A DNA stretch of 64,000 nt from Rhodobacter sp. (GTDB lineage: Bacteria; Pseudomonadota; Alphaproteobacteria; Rhodobacterales; Rhodobacteraceae): the NCBI GenBank assembly GCA_030065095.1, contig JASJDP010000010.1, positions 1 through 64,000 of the forward strand, given 5' to 3'. Shown piece after piece: positions 16,278-24,869 of this stretch (position 1 is its first letter; each line of letters begins with the position of its first letter). The notes beneath the pieces were generated by a model. The model saw nothing but the letters and a program-made list of their open reading frames with translations. It made no database searches and was not told the origin of the DNA. A program made the position numbers and the translations under genes.

Positions 16278-17849
16278 ATGACGGCCCCATTTGATCTTTC
16301 CGACGACAGCGTTGTTGTCGTTATCGGAACCGGTGCCGGTGGCGGCGTCCTGGCGAACGAACTGGCGCAAAAGGGCGTGTCCGTCGTGGCGCTCGAGGCC
16401 GGCGGACGCCACCTCCCCGAGGATTTCATCAACGATGAATGGGACAGTTTCGGGCAACTGGCCTGGACCGATCCGCGTACGACGTCGGGCGACTGGCGGG
16501 TGGCCAGGGACTTCTCGGGCCTGCCGGCCTGGATCGTGAAATCGGTCGGCGGCACCACCCAGCACTGGGCCGGCGCCTCGCTGCGCTTTCAGGAGCACGA
16601 GTGGAAAGCCGCCACCACCTATGGCAATGTCGAGGGCGCGACGCTGCTCGACTGGCCGATCGACGCCGCCGAGATGGACCCCTGGTACACATTGGCCGAG
16701 GACAAGCTGGGCGTCACCCGCACCGGCGACCGTCCGGGCCTGCCGGGCAACAACAACTACCTTGTCTTCGAGAAGGGCGCGAAGGCCCTTGGCTATCGCG
16801 ACGTCCACACCGGGCGCATGGCGATCAACTCTGACGACAAGCGCGACCGGCTGATGTGTCAGCAAACCGGTTTCTGCTTTCAGGGCTGCAAGTGGGGCGC
16901 CAAGTGGTCGGCGGGCTATGTGGACGTTCCCGCTGGCGAGGCCACCGGAAACCTCGAAGTTCGGCCGCATTCCCACGTCGCGCGCATCCTGCACAACGAG
17001 GCGGGCAAGGTCACGGGCGTCGAGTATTTCGATGCCGACGGCAATCTGCAGATGCAGAAGGCGCGCATCGTTTGCGTCGCCGGCAACTCGTTTGAATCGC
17101 CCCGCCTTCTGCTCAACTCAGCCTCGTCGATGTTCCCCAATGGCCTGGCGAACTCCTCCGATCAGGTGGGCCGCAACTACATGCGCCACATGACAGGTTC
17201 GGTCTATGCGGTGTTCGACAAGCCGGTGAAGATGTGGCGCGGCACGACCATGGCCGGGATCATCACCGACGAAGCACGCCACGATCCGTCGCGTGGCTTC
17301 GTCGGCGGCTACGAGATGGAAACGCTCAGCCTCGGCCTGCCGTTCATGGCCGCGTTCCTCGATCCCGGTGCGTGGGGCCGCGAATTCACAACCGCGCTCG
17401 ACGCCTACGAGAACATGGCCGGCATGTGGTTGGTGGGCGAGGACATGCCCCAGGCGACGAACCGCGTCACCCTCAACACCGACGTCGAGGACCAGCACGG
17501 CCTACCTGTCGCCAACGTGCATTTCGACGATCACCCAAACGACATCGCCATGCGCAACCATGCATATCAGCAAGGGGTGGCCGTCTACGATGCGGTGGGG
17601 GCCACGCGCACCTTCCCGACACCGCCCTATCCGTCGACCCACAATCTCGGGACCAACCGGATGTCGGAGAATCCCGAGGACGGTGTTGTCAACAAATGGG
17701 GACAGACCCATGATGTCGAGAATCTGTTCGTCTCGGACGGGTCGCAGTTCACCACCGGTGCGGCGGAAAACCCGACGCTGACCATCGTGGCGCTGGCGAT
17801 CCGCCAGGCCGACCACATCGCCCGCGAAATGGGCGCGGGCAATATCTGA
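16278..17849 (+). CDS. GMC-family FAD-dependent oxidoreductase
   Basis: The 523-residue protein has an N-terminal FAD fold (VIGTGAGGGVLANELA, about 15-30; ALEAGGRH), the GMC substrate domain, and the C-terminal active-site His (PSTHNLGTNRM, about 454) and Asn (AAENPTLTIVALAI, about 497). It fits the gluconate 2-dehydrogenase/sorbose dehydrogenase large-subunit group that oxidises a sugar or alcohol in the periplasm. It lacks its own signal and probably crosses the membrane with the preceding Tat subunit. Electrons would leave through a cytochrome c; a dihaem cytochrome is encoded two genes downstream. The substrate cannot be read from sequence. Confidence 0.88.
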   Translation: MTAPFDLSDDSVVVVIGTGAGGGVLANELAQKGVSVVALEAGGRHLPEDFINDEWDSFGQLAWTDPRTTSGDWRVARDFSGLPAWIVKSVGGTTQHWAGASLRFQEHEWKAATTYGNVEGATLLDWPIDAAEMDPWYTLAEDKLGVTRTGDRPGLPGNNNYLVFEKGAKALGYRDVHTGRMAINSDDKRDRLMCQQTGFCFQGCKWGAKWSAGYVDVPAGEATGNLEVRPHSHVARILHNEAGKVTGVEYFDADGNLQMQKARIVCVAGNSFESPRLLLNSASSMFPNGLANSSDQVGRNYMRHMTGSVYAVFDKPVKMWRGTTMAGIITDEARHDPSRGFVGGYEMETLSLGLPFMAAFLDPGAWGREFTTALDAYENMAGMWLVGEDMPQATNRVTLNTDVEDQHGLPVANVHFDDHPNDIAMRNHAYQQGVAVYDAVGATRTFPTPPYPSTHNLGTNRMSENPEDGVVNKWGQTHDVENLFVSDGSQFTTGAAENPTLTIVALAIRQADHIAREMGAGNI

Positions 17850-17989
17850 AGGTTGGCGCTGTCCGGACAAGGTTCCGGCCGGCGTCAGATCAGGCGTGGC
17901 CCAGATTGGGCCGTTACGCCGACCGTAGCGAGCACTTGGTTGAATTAACGAGCATTCTTTCGGCTCGAGCGAAGCAAAGGGAGGATAAA

Positions 17990-19255
17990 ATGAAGAGCTT
18001 GATGATTTCGGTGGCCGGTCTGGCCGTTGGAGCCATGGTTTCGGGGCCGCTTGCGGCGCAGGACAACATGGACAAGCTGACCAACATGCAGAAGACCGAC
18101 GCGACGTTCACCTTCGTCGACCAGGAAGGCGACCGCGCGGAGGCGCTGAAGGACATCCTGCAGTACATCAACGTGCCGGACGGCTTTGAGGTCAGCCTTT
18201 ACGCCGTGGTGCCGGATGCGCGCTCGATGGCGATGGCGCCGCAGGGCACGGTGTTGTTCGCGGGCACGCGGAAGGACAAGATGTGGTCAATCGTCGACCG
18301 CGACCGCAACCGCGTTGCCGACGAGGTGAAGGACTTCGCCCCGTCGATCACCTTCGACATCCCGAACGGGCCGTGCTTTTCGCCCGACGGGTTCCTCTAC
18401 ATCGCCGAGCGCAACCGGGTGCTGGTGTTCCCGGCGGCGGAGTTCTTTTTCGAGGGGCCGGACCCGGCCGTTGGGATCGTCGTCGCGCAGGGCGACCTGA
18501 TCCCGCCCGAGGAGGAAAGCTTTAACCACACCGCGCGGGTCTGCGACATCGGGCCGGACGGCAAGCTTTACATCTCGCTGGGTCAGCCGTTCAACGTGCA
18601 GCCGGTCGAAAAGCTGGAGCTTTACGACGAGATCGGCATCGGCGGCATCATCCGGATCAACACCGACGGAACCGGCCGCGAGGTTTACACCCGGGGCGTG
18701 CGCAACTCGGTGGGCCAGGACTTCAACCCGGCCACGGGCGAGCTGTGGTGGACCGACAACCAGGTCGACGGCATGGGCGACGACATTCCGCCGGGCGAGT
18801 TGAACCGGCAGACGGCGGCGGGCCAGCATTTCGGTTTCCCCTGGACCAACAGCCGGGTCGAGATCCCCGACTACAGGAGCGTGCCGCGGCCCGAGGGCGT
18901 GGAATTCATCGAGCCGCAGCTGGAGCTGACGGCCCATGCGGCCGACCTGGGCATGCGCTTCTACCACGACGACAGCTTCCCCGCGACGTACCATGGCGGT
19001 ATCTTCTGGGCGCAGCACGGCTCGTGGAACCGCACCACGCCGGTGGGCGCGCGGGTGATGTTCACCGCGCTCGACGAAGAGGGCAACGCCGCAGGCGCGC
19101 AGATCTTCGCCGATGGCTGGCTGAACGAGGACACCGGCGAGTATCGCGGCCGCCCGATGGACATCGAGTTCCTGCCCGATGGCTCGATGCTGGTCTCGGA
19201 TGACTTCGCCGGCGCGATCTGGCGGATCGCCTATGTCGGGATGTCCGACGGGTGA
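17990..19255 (+). CDS. Periplasmic beta-propeller dehydrogenase (PQQ sugar/sorbosone dehydrogenase family)
   Basis: The 421-residue protein begins with a Sec signal (MKSLMISVAGLAVGAMVSGPLAAQ). The mature part shows the GDH-B/sorbosone dehydrogenase propeller motifs: NVPDGFEVSLYA, APQGTVLFAGTR, FSPDGFLYIAERNRV, GPDGKLYISLGQPFN, GVRNSVGQDFNPATGELWWTDN, PMDIEFLPDGSMLVSDD. This family oxidises aldoses or aldehydes with PQQ and passes electrons to cytochrome c; PQQ binding is inferred. Start ATG 17990 has a GGGAGG site; 28 upstream in-frame codons are not signal-like. The cytochrome gene overlaps its stop by 4 bases, indicating a functional pair. Confidence 0.85.
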   Translation: MKSLMISVAGLAVGAMVSGPLAAQDNMDKLTNMQKTDATFTFVDQEGDRAEALKDILQYINVPDGFEVSLYAVVPDARSMAMAPQGTVLFAGTRKDKMWSIVDRDRNRVADEVKDFAPSITFDIPNGPCFSPDGFLYIAERNRVLVFPAAEFFFEGPDPAVGIVVAQGDLIPPEEESFNHTARVCDIGPDGKLYISLGQPFNVQPVEKLELYDEIGIGGIIRINTDGTGREVYTRGVRNSVGQDFNPATGELWWTDNQVDGMGDDIPPGELNRQTAAGQHFGFPWTNSRVEIPDYRSVPRPEGVEFIEPQLELTAHAADLGMRFYHDDSFPATYHGGIFWAQHGSWNRTTPVGARVMFTALDEEGNAAGAQIFADGWLNEDTGEYRGRPMDIEFLPDGSMLVSDDFAGAIWRIAYVGMSDG

Positions 19256-19824
19256 GACGACTTGCACTGATGGCTCTCGGCGGGGTGTTCCTCGCCGGGG
19301 GCGTTTCCGCCGCCGATCCGGAGGCCGGGCGCAAGGTGGCGAACATGTGCCGCACCTGCCATGGGCTCGACGGCTACGCCGCGATCCCCATCGCCCCGCA
19401 TATCGGCGGCGAACCGCAAGGGTACCTTGAGGCGCAGCTCATGGCGTTCAAGACCGGCGCACGGCAGCATGAAATGATGAGCGTTGTGACCGCCGGACTG
19501 TCGGCGCAGCAGATCGCGGACGTGGCGGCCTGGTACGCACAGTTCGAGGTGACGGCCACGCTGCCCGAGGGCGTGACCGAGGCGGACGCGCCCGCAGGCT
19601 GCGTCGCCTGTCACGGGGCGGACGGACTGTCGGCCTTGCTGGACGCGCCGCATCTGGCGGGCGAGGTGAATATCTATATCGACACACAGCTGAAGGCGTT
19701 CCGGCTGGGCAAGCGGGTGCACGAGATCATGTCCGAGGTCGCCGCCGATCTGACCGACGAGGAAATCCGCGCCTACGCGGATTGGTACGGGGCGGTGACA
19801 CTGGAGATTACGGCTTCGGACTGA
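19252..19824 (+). CDS. Dihaem cytochrome c (c4-like), periplasmic
   Basis: The 190-residue protein has a Sec signal (MRRLALMALGGVFLAGGVSA) and two haem sites, CRTCH (about 33-37) and CVACH (about 117-121), each followed by a helical cytochrome fold with ALPHA helix signatures (AQQIADVAAWYAQ, DEEIRAYADWYG). The two-fold repeat is the cytochrome c4 pattern. It starts at a GTG inside the stop of the dehydrogenase gene (GTGA overlap), so it probably accepts electrons from that enzyme and from the GMC complex and passes them to a terminal oxidase. Confidence 0.9.
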   Translation: MRRLALMALGGVFLAGGVSAADPEAGRKVANMCRTCHGLDGYAAIPIAPHIGGEPQGYLEAQLMAFKTGARQHEMMSVVTAGLSAQQIADVAAWYAQFEVTATLPEGVTEADAPAGCVACHGADGLSALLDAPHLAGEVNIYIDTQLKAFRLGKRVHEIMSEVAADLTDEEIRAYADWYGAVTLEITASD

Positions 19825-19861
19825 ATTCCAGACTGCAAGGATCTGACAAAGGAGCCAATCC

Positions 19862-20674
19862 GTGCTCGACCTAGGCGATCGCGTTTCGATCTACCAACCG
19901 GAGCAGGAGGGGCTGATCTTTCCCGAACTGCCGCAATTCGATAGCATCGAGGCCGAGCGACAGCATCGAAAGGAACGGCTCGTCGCCGCCTGCCGCGCTT
20001 TCGCGCAGCAGGGGTTCGACTATGGTTTCGCCGGTCACCTGACCGTGCGCGATCCCGAGCGGACCGAGCTTTATTGGACCAACCCGATGTGCGTCCATTT
20101 CGGCAAGGTCAAACTTTCGAACCTGATCCTTGTCGATCATGCCGGCACGGTCATCGAAGGGGACCACGCCGTAAATCGTGCCGGCTTCGTGCTCCACGCC
20201 AATGTGCACGAGGAACAGCCCGACATCCTCGCCATGTGTCACGCCCATACGACCTACGGAACCGCGTGGTGCGCCACCGGCCTTCCGATCGACCCGATCA
20301 CGCAGGATGCCTGCGCCTTTTTCGAGGATCACGTGGTGATCGGCGACCAAGCAGGCGCGGTGGCGGTGGAAAACCACGCAGGATCGGACGTCGCCAAGGC
20401 ATTCAAGGGTGTCAAAGCGGCGCTGCACCAGAACCACGGTCTGCTGACGGCATCGCGCCACTCCATCGACAGCGCCGCATTTTGGTTTATCGCGCTCGAG
20501 AGGTGCTGCCGGCAACAGCTTGAACTCGCAGCCAGCGGCATCACGCCGATCCGCATTCCCAGTGATCGCGCGCGTTACAGCCGCGAACATGTGGGAAGCG
20601 ATTATATCGGCTGGTTGCATTTCCAGACGATTTGGAACCAGTTGATCGTTGATCAGCCGGATATGTTCGACTGA
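19862..20674 (+). CDS. Class II aldolase/adducin family protein
   Basis: The 270-residue protein has the class II aldolase fold: LVAACRAFAQQGFDYGFAGHLTVRDP near 39-63, the metal-binding CHAHTTYGTAW (about 125-135) and the second metal histidine in LHQNHGLLTAS (about 187-197). Such Zn enzymes are sugar-phosphate aldolases, decarboxylases or epimerases; the adducin-type subgroup often has no assigned activity. GTG start with AAAGGAG upstream. It follows the cytochrome gene by 37 bases and may be the last gene of the oxidation operon, handling the oxidised sugar after import, but that is inference. Confidence 0.82.
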   Translation: MLDLGDRVSIYQPEQEGLIFPELPQFDSIEAERQHRKERLVAACRAFAQQGFDYGFAGHLTVRDPERTELYWTNPMCVHFGKVKLSNLILVDHAGTVIEGDHAVNRAGFVLHANVHEEQPDILAMCHAHTTYGTAWCATGLPIDPITQDACAFFEDHVVIGDQAGAVAVENHAGSDVAKAFKGVKAALHQNHGLLTASRHSIDSAAFWFIALERCCRQQLELAASGITPIRIPSDRARYSREHVGSDYIGWLHFQTIWNQLIVDQPDMFD

Positions 20675-20937
20675 GGATTCCGCTGCTCGGTTGCTAGGAT
20701 GCACCGCCCATCTCGGCCGACATTGGGCCGGAGCAAGGCCCCAGCTTGCGCCATTGGCCGGTTTTCAAGCGACATTGCTGCGCCGATCCTTGGCGTTCGA
20801 TCGAGCGTCGTCTTGCGCGCGCGGCGAATACGCGCGACGGCGGACCGGGACTCGCAACGTCAGCATTGTCGTCGAGACCGCCCGTGCCTGGCAGATCCAT
20901 GTCAGGACCGTGTCGCGATAGAAGGCGGAGATGACCG

Positions 20938-21051
20938 AGAATGGATGCCGGTGAACTTCGGGCACAGACCGGAGACCAGCCGCTCGATCCGCGAATAGAT
21001 CTCGTCGGGCTTGCTGCGATGCCGGCGCTGCGCGCGCTCCACCGGGCGCCG
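20938..21051 (-). pseudogene. Adenine methyltransferase (MT-A70-like) C-terminal scrap
   Basis: About 38 codons on the minus strand include RRHRSKPDEIYSRIERLVSG, close to the REHS-KPDE-Y--IE-L--G motif at the end of MT-A70 type N6-adenine methyltransferases found on mobile elements. The surrounding frames are broken and no other domain part is present. The rest of the 477-base gap between the aldolase and TPR genes holds nothing I recognise. Confidence 0.42.
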
Positions 21052-21151
21052 GTCAGATCAGAACCCCCTTCGTGCGCCCGGTTCCTTTGAACCGTCCACC
21101 ACCGGCCAACGACATATTTCCGGAAAGTGTAGAAGCTGAAAGGACCAAGCC

Positions 21152-22450
21152 ATGAAAGAACCGCAGTGTGATGCGTTCTCTCCGGAGGAACGGCTTGGAC
21201 GTGCCCAAGACCTGTATCGGAGCGGTGACTACGATCGAGCCGAAGCCGCCACAAAATCACTGCTCGAAATTCCTTCGCTACGCCCAGACGCGCTTTATGG
21301 TCTCGGCATGATCTACGCCAAGCGCGAGATGTGGGACATGGCAAGGACGTATTTCGAAAGGTCACTCGAACTCGCTCCAAGCTCGGCGGACGCGCATTTC
21401 CAGATCGCCACGCTTCTGCAGAGTACGAATCCCAAGACTGCCGAAATGCACTACCGCAAGGCTCTCGCGAGCCGGCCCGGGTTTCCTGCGGCCCTCGAAG
21501 GGCTGACGCGGCTTACCGAGGATGCGCACCACGAGACGGGATCAGCACACCCAGCCCCGACTGCGGCTTCAGGTGCAGCTCCTTTCAACCATAGTCGACC
21601 GACAGCCAATGGAACGGACAGAAGGGCCGGAGGAACCCGGAAGCACGCCCTGGACATCTCGGGCAAGTTGCTGCGTCTCGTCCTATCGTCGGCGGTCTTT
21701 GGGGGCGTCACGGCCCTGGTATTTCTGTCTTTTCCGGACCGCGTGGGCGGTTTCGGACTCCCGCAATTCGACGATCGACAGGTGGTCGTGGCTGCAGGCG
21801 TCGCGGCCGCGCTCGTGTTCTTGATCGGGCTACGCCGGGCCCTCGGCCGGTCGCAAGCAGCGGGTGATCCGTTTATCGAAATGGTCGAGAGCGACCGCGA
21901 TCCCATTTCGGCCGAGATTGCCAAACTCTTGAAAAGCGTGGCCCTCGATCGCGCACCGGCATTGCCGGCTTTTCCGGGGCGCACGCTTGTCCTGCCAACA
22001 ATCCTCGGCATCTGTATGTTTGTATTGTTGATCATGTTCCCTTCGACCTTCGGGGATGTGGGCATACCTCGGGTCGGCGAGCCTGAAGCAATCTGGCTGG
22101 CCGCCGCAGTGGCGTCGACACTTGCTCTGCTGGCAATCGTTCGCATTCTCACGACCAGAGTAAGCATCCGTCAGGGGCGGGTTCGCATCGCGCGCGGCAT
22201 CCTGTTCCGGAACGTCTCATTCGTCGAATTGGCCCGTGTGACCGACGTGGTGGTACGCCGGGGCCCGTGGGGATTGATCACGGGTTACGCAACGCTGACG
22301 CTGGTCATTGGCGCGCAAGCCCCAAGGACCATCGATCTGGGCGGGCTCGCAAGAGGCGCAAGCCTGGACGCGCTCGCCGAGAACATCAGGCAGACGGCAA
22401 TCGCGCTGCGGGCGAGCCGCTGGGGTCGCGACGTGCTTGTCTGGCGCTGA
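21152..22450 (+). CDS. TPR protein with membrane segments and a C-terminal bacterial PH (bPH2) domain
   Basis: The 432-residue protein has three parts. Residues about 10-125 are tetratricopeptide repeats (RAQDLYRSGDYDRAEAATKSL, DALYGLGMIYAKREMWDMA, EMHYRKALASRPGFPAALEGL). A polar linker follows (about 125-165). Then come two hydrophobic pairs (about 168-225 and 280-345) with loops containing the near repeat FPDRVGGFGLPQFDD / FPSTFGDVGIPRVGE. The end (about 348-425) resembles a PH_2/DUF304 fold (VRIARGILFRNVSFVELARVTDV). The duplicated loop suggests an internal duplication of the two-helix unit. Function unknown; a membrane scaffold is likely. It is followed after 35 bases by the acidic repeat protein gene. 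Confidence 0.7.
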   Translation: MKEPQCDAFSPEERLGRAQDLYRSGDYDRAEAATKSLLEIPSLRPDALYGLGMIYAKREMWDMARTYFERSLELAPSSADAHFQIATLLQSTNPKTAEMHYRKALASRPGFPAALEGLTRLTEDAHHETGSAHPAPTAASGAAPFNHSRPTANGTDRRAGGTRKHALDISGKLLRLVLSSAVFGGVTALVFLSFPDRVGGFGLPQFDDRQVVVAAGVAAALVFLIGLRRALGRSQAAGDPFIEMVESDRDPISAEIAKLLKSVALDRAPALPAFPGRTLVLPTILGICMFVLLIMFPSTFGDVGIPRVGEPEAIWLAAAVASTLALLAIVRILTTRVSIRQGRVRIARGILFRNVSFVELARVTDVVVRRGPWGLITGYATLTLVIGAQAPRTIDLGGLARGASLDALAENIRQTAIALRASRWGRDVLVWR

Positions 22451-22485
22451 GCGCCGAAATCACTCGAACGATAGGAGCATCCAAA

Positions 22486-23658
22486 ATGCGCACACAGAAC
22501 GATCCGAATGAAGCAGGCACAAGCTCGATTTCCGAGACGCTGAGCAATGCGCTCGATGACGTGGCGGACGCGGCCGACAGCGCCGGCCAGGCCGTTGAAA
22601 AAGCGATTGACGATCCTGCAAGTGTCGCCGAAGCGGCAGAAGAGGCGTGGGGAGGTATCGTCGACACCGCAACCGACGCCGCAACCGACGCCGCGTCCGA
22701 CCCCATTGGTGCCATAGGGGACGTGTATAGCAGCGTTCTCGACCCTTTCGGTTTGGGAGACGCGGCCGCTGAACAGCTTGGCGAAATCATCGACGCCGTC
22801 GGCACGGTTGGACCAGAACCGGTAGGCGCGTCCGACAGTGACATTGGGTGGGGCCCCGGCTCGACCGATCCCGGCGATGCGTTTCCAGAGGCGGCGGAAA
22901 GCCTAGGTGAAATCGGCGAAGCCACAGGGTCCATGGGACCGCCGGGGATCAGCGCGCCAAGTGGTGTCGATGTCGGCACGGCTGCGGCGGGTACAGGTGG
23001 CGCCGCCACGGGCCTTGGCGGCATCTCGGCTGCGTCTTTGGGTTTGGGTTTTGGTTCCGGTGTTGTCTCGGGCATAGTCGCAAACGCGCTCTATGATGCC
23101 CTCAAGGATGAACCGACCGGCGGCACCTCCGAAGAAGGTCCTCCGAGGGGCTCCACCGAACCGGCAGACGGCGAAATCGGCATTTCCGGTGAAGGCTGCG
23201 ACGATGGAACAGAGCAGGCGCTTGCCGCCGAAGCCACATCTGTTGGCGGTGAACAGATTCAAGGTTCGGGACGGGGCGATGAGGGGGTGTCAGATCAGCA
23301 GGTCTGCGCGCCGAGCGACGGCACTGGCGTTCCGGAACCCGGCGCCGGTTCCACGGCCGGAGGCACGGAAATCCAGGGGTCTGGATGGCAGGACGCGGGA
23401 GACAGCGGTTCGGACCCCTCCGGCCAGATCGAGGGATCAGGCTGGGACGGACCGGATCTGGACGTGCCCAGAGATGCTACCGCGATTGCCGGCTGCGGAT
23501 GGGGAGACACGGGCTCTTCGACCGGCATGGAAGGTGCGTCCGGCAGCGCCTCGGGCGAAAACGATTATGAGGACGGCAGTCACGACGAAGGGAGCGCCTT
23601 GGATTCTGATGCAGGAGGCGGCATGGACAACACGGCCGGCGGCACCGGTGAAGGCTAG
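22486..23658 (+). CDS. Acidic Gly/Asp/Ser-rich repeat protein, function unknown
   Basis: The 390-residue protein has no recognised domain. Residues 1-160 are Ala/Asp-rich helices (DALDDVADAADSAGQAVEKAI). About 160-205 is a glycine-rich hydrophobic stretch (glycine-zipper-like, e.g. SLGLGFGSGVVSGIV) that could insert in a membrane. The C-terminal half is disordered and very acidic and carries four copies of a short motif: QIQGSGRGDEG (about 255), EIQGSGWQDAG (about 293), QIEGSGWDGPD (about 313) and AIAGCGWGDTG (about 331), i.e. I-x-G-S/C-G-W. ATG 22486 has an AGGAG site. No signal peptide is seen. Co-transcribed with the TPR/bPH2 protein gene, so a complex is plausible. Confidence 0.6.
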   Translation: MRTQNDPNEAGTSSISETLSNALDDVADAADSAGQAVEKAIDDPASVAEAAEEAWGGIVDTATDAATDAASDPIGAIGDVYSSVLDPFGLGDAAAEQLGEIIDAVGTVGPEPVGASDSDIGWGPGSTDPGDAFPEAAESLGEIGEATGSMGPPGISAPSGVDVGTAAAGTGGAATGLGGISAASLGLGFGSGVVSGIVANALYDALKDEPTGGTSEEGPPRGSTEPADGEIGISGEGCDDGTEQALAAEATSVGGEQIQGSGRGDEGVSDQQVCAPSDGTGVPEPGAGSTAGGTEIQGSGWQDAGDSGSDPSGQIEGSGWDGPDLDVPRDATAIAGCGWGDTGSSTGMEGASGSASGENDYEDGSHDEGSALDSDAGGGMDNTAGGTGEG

Positions 23659-24146
23659 GTGCGTCCGAATGACCCGCGCAACGATCTATCTCGCCTCAGT
23701 CACGGCAGGTCCTGCCTGGGGTGAACGGCGGATCGCGGGCGATCATTTCGTGGCGAGCATGCTTCGTCGCGTCAGCGGTCCCACGCGGGATCGAGGTGAC
23801 CGGCGGCAAGACCTCGATGAGCCCTGACGCCCGGATCGGGACACCGGGGGGGAGCGCGCGCTCGATGTGTCCGGGATCTGAAACCGGACGTTCCACTACT
23901 GCTGAACATCGTGGGTGGTCTGCAGTCCGTCGGGCCGCTCGGAGCCCATTCGGCAAATCGCTGCGATCTGAGTGAACGGGCACGAAGTCTGGCAAGCAGC
24001 CTTTGCCGTCTTCGGTTGGAAACGAATGCCTTGCTTGGTCAGCTGACGTTTGCGTTAACCTGCAAAGTGCCACACCCGCGGCACATTGACGTTTCGGAAT
24101 GATCACCGGGGAAGGACTTGCCGAAATCAACCGCTCCCCGGTCGCT
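23659..24146. other. Intergenic region with no recognised gene
   Basis: It lies between the convergent repeat-protein and hydrolase genes. Reading frames on both strands are short or compositionally implausible, and I see no clear terminator or family signature. Confidence 0.5.
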
Positions 24147-24869
24147 TTAATCCTCGCCAAGAAATCCGGAAACCAGCTGATTGAACAGCCGGGGGCGCTC
24201 CAGATGTACCGCATGCGCGCAGGCGGGCACGACGGCGAGATTGCAGGTCGGAATCGACTGCCAGAGCCTCTCGACCTGCGGCCATGGGTAGGTGCGGTCG
24301 CAATCGCCCCAAAGGACAAGCGTGGGTGCTGTGATACTGGCCAGATGACCAAGACCGGACCATTCTTGCATCGCTTCCAGCCCCGCAAGAATGGCCGGCA
24401 GACCGCTTTCTTCTGCGATGGCGGCGCAGGCGGGGAATTCGGCGGCGGCTTCGCGCCTCAGAAACCAGGTTGCGGCGATACGGCGTGCGGTCACCGTCGC
24501 GCCGTCAGCGCGGGCACGTCGCATCGAGGTCTCGATAGACTCGAACCGGCCGGGCAACACGCCGACCGCACCTGTGCCGTAGAGGACCAGACGGTCGACC
24601 CGGCCGGGCGCCAGGCGCGTCATTTCTTGCACGATCATGCCGCCCATGGAATGGCCCAGCAGATCAAACCGCTTCACGCCTCTCTGCGTTAGCTCCGCCA
24701 GCACCCATTCGGCGAAAGCCGGGATCGAATTCACCGGTGCCATGCCCGCGTTCTTGCCGAAGCCGGGCAGGTCGAGACAGATCAAGTCTCGACGTTGGCC
24801 GAGTGCGCCCTGCGAGGCCCATTGCGCGCTGCCGCCCATGAAGCCATGGACGAGGACCAATGGTTTCAA
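24147..24869 (-). CDS. Alpha/beta hydrolase
   Basis: The 240-residue protein is a compact alpha/beta hydrolase: oxyanion region LVHGFMGGSAQW (about 6-17), nucleophile elbow LGHSMGGMIV with Ser about 74, acid in LWGDCDRTYPW (about 190) and His in CAHAVHLERP (about 220). All triad members are present. It resembles 3-oxoadipate enol-lactonase and related esterases; the substrate is unknown. It starts at a TTG that overlaps the permease stop (TTGA), making it the last gene of the five-gene uptake operon, so it probably acts on the imported compound. Confidence 0.85.
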   Translation of the reverse strand: MKPLVLVHGFMGGSAQWASQGALGQRRDLICLDLPGFGKNAGMAPVNSIPAFAEWVLAELTQRGVKRFDLLGHSMGGMIVQEMTRLAPGRVDRLVLYGTGAVGVLPGRFESIETSMRRARADGATVTARRIAATWFLRREAAAEFPACAAIAEESGLPAILAGLEAMQEWSGLGHLASITAPTLVLWGDCDRTYPWPQVERLWQSIPTCNLAVVPACAHAVHLERPRLFNQLVSGFLGED

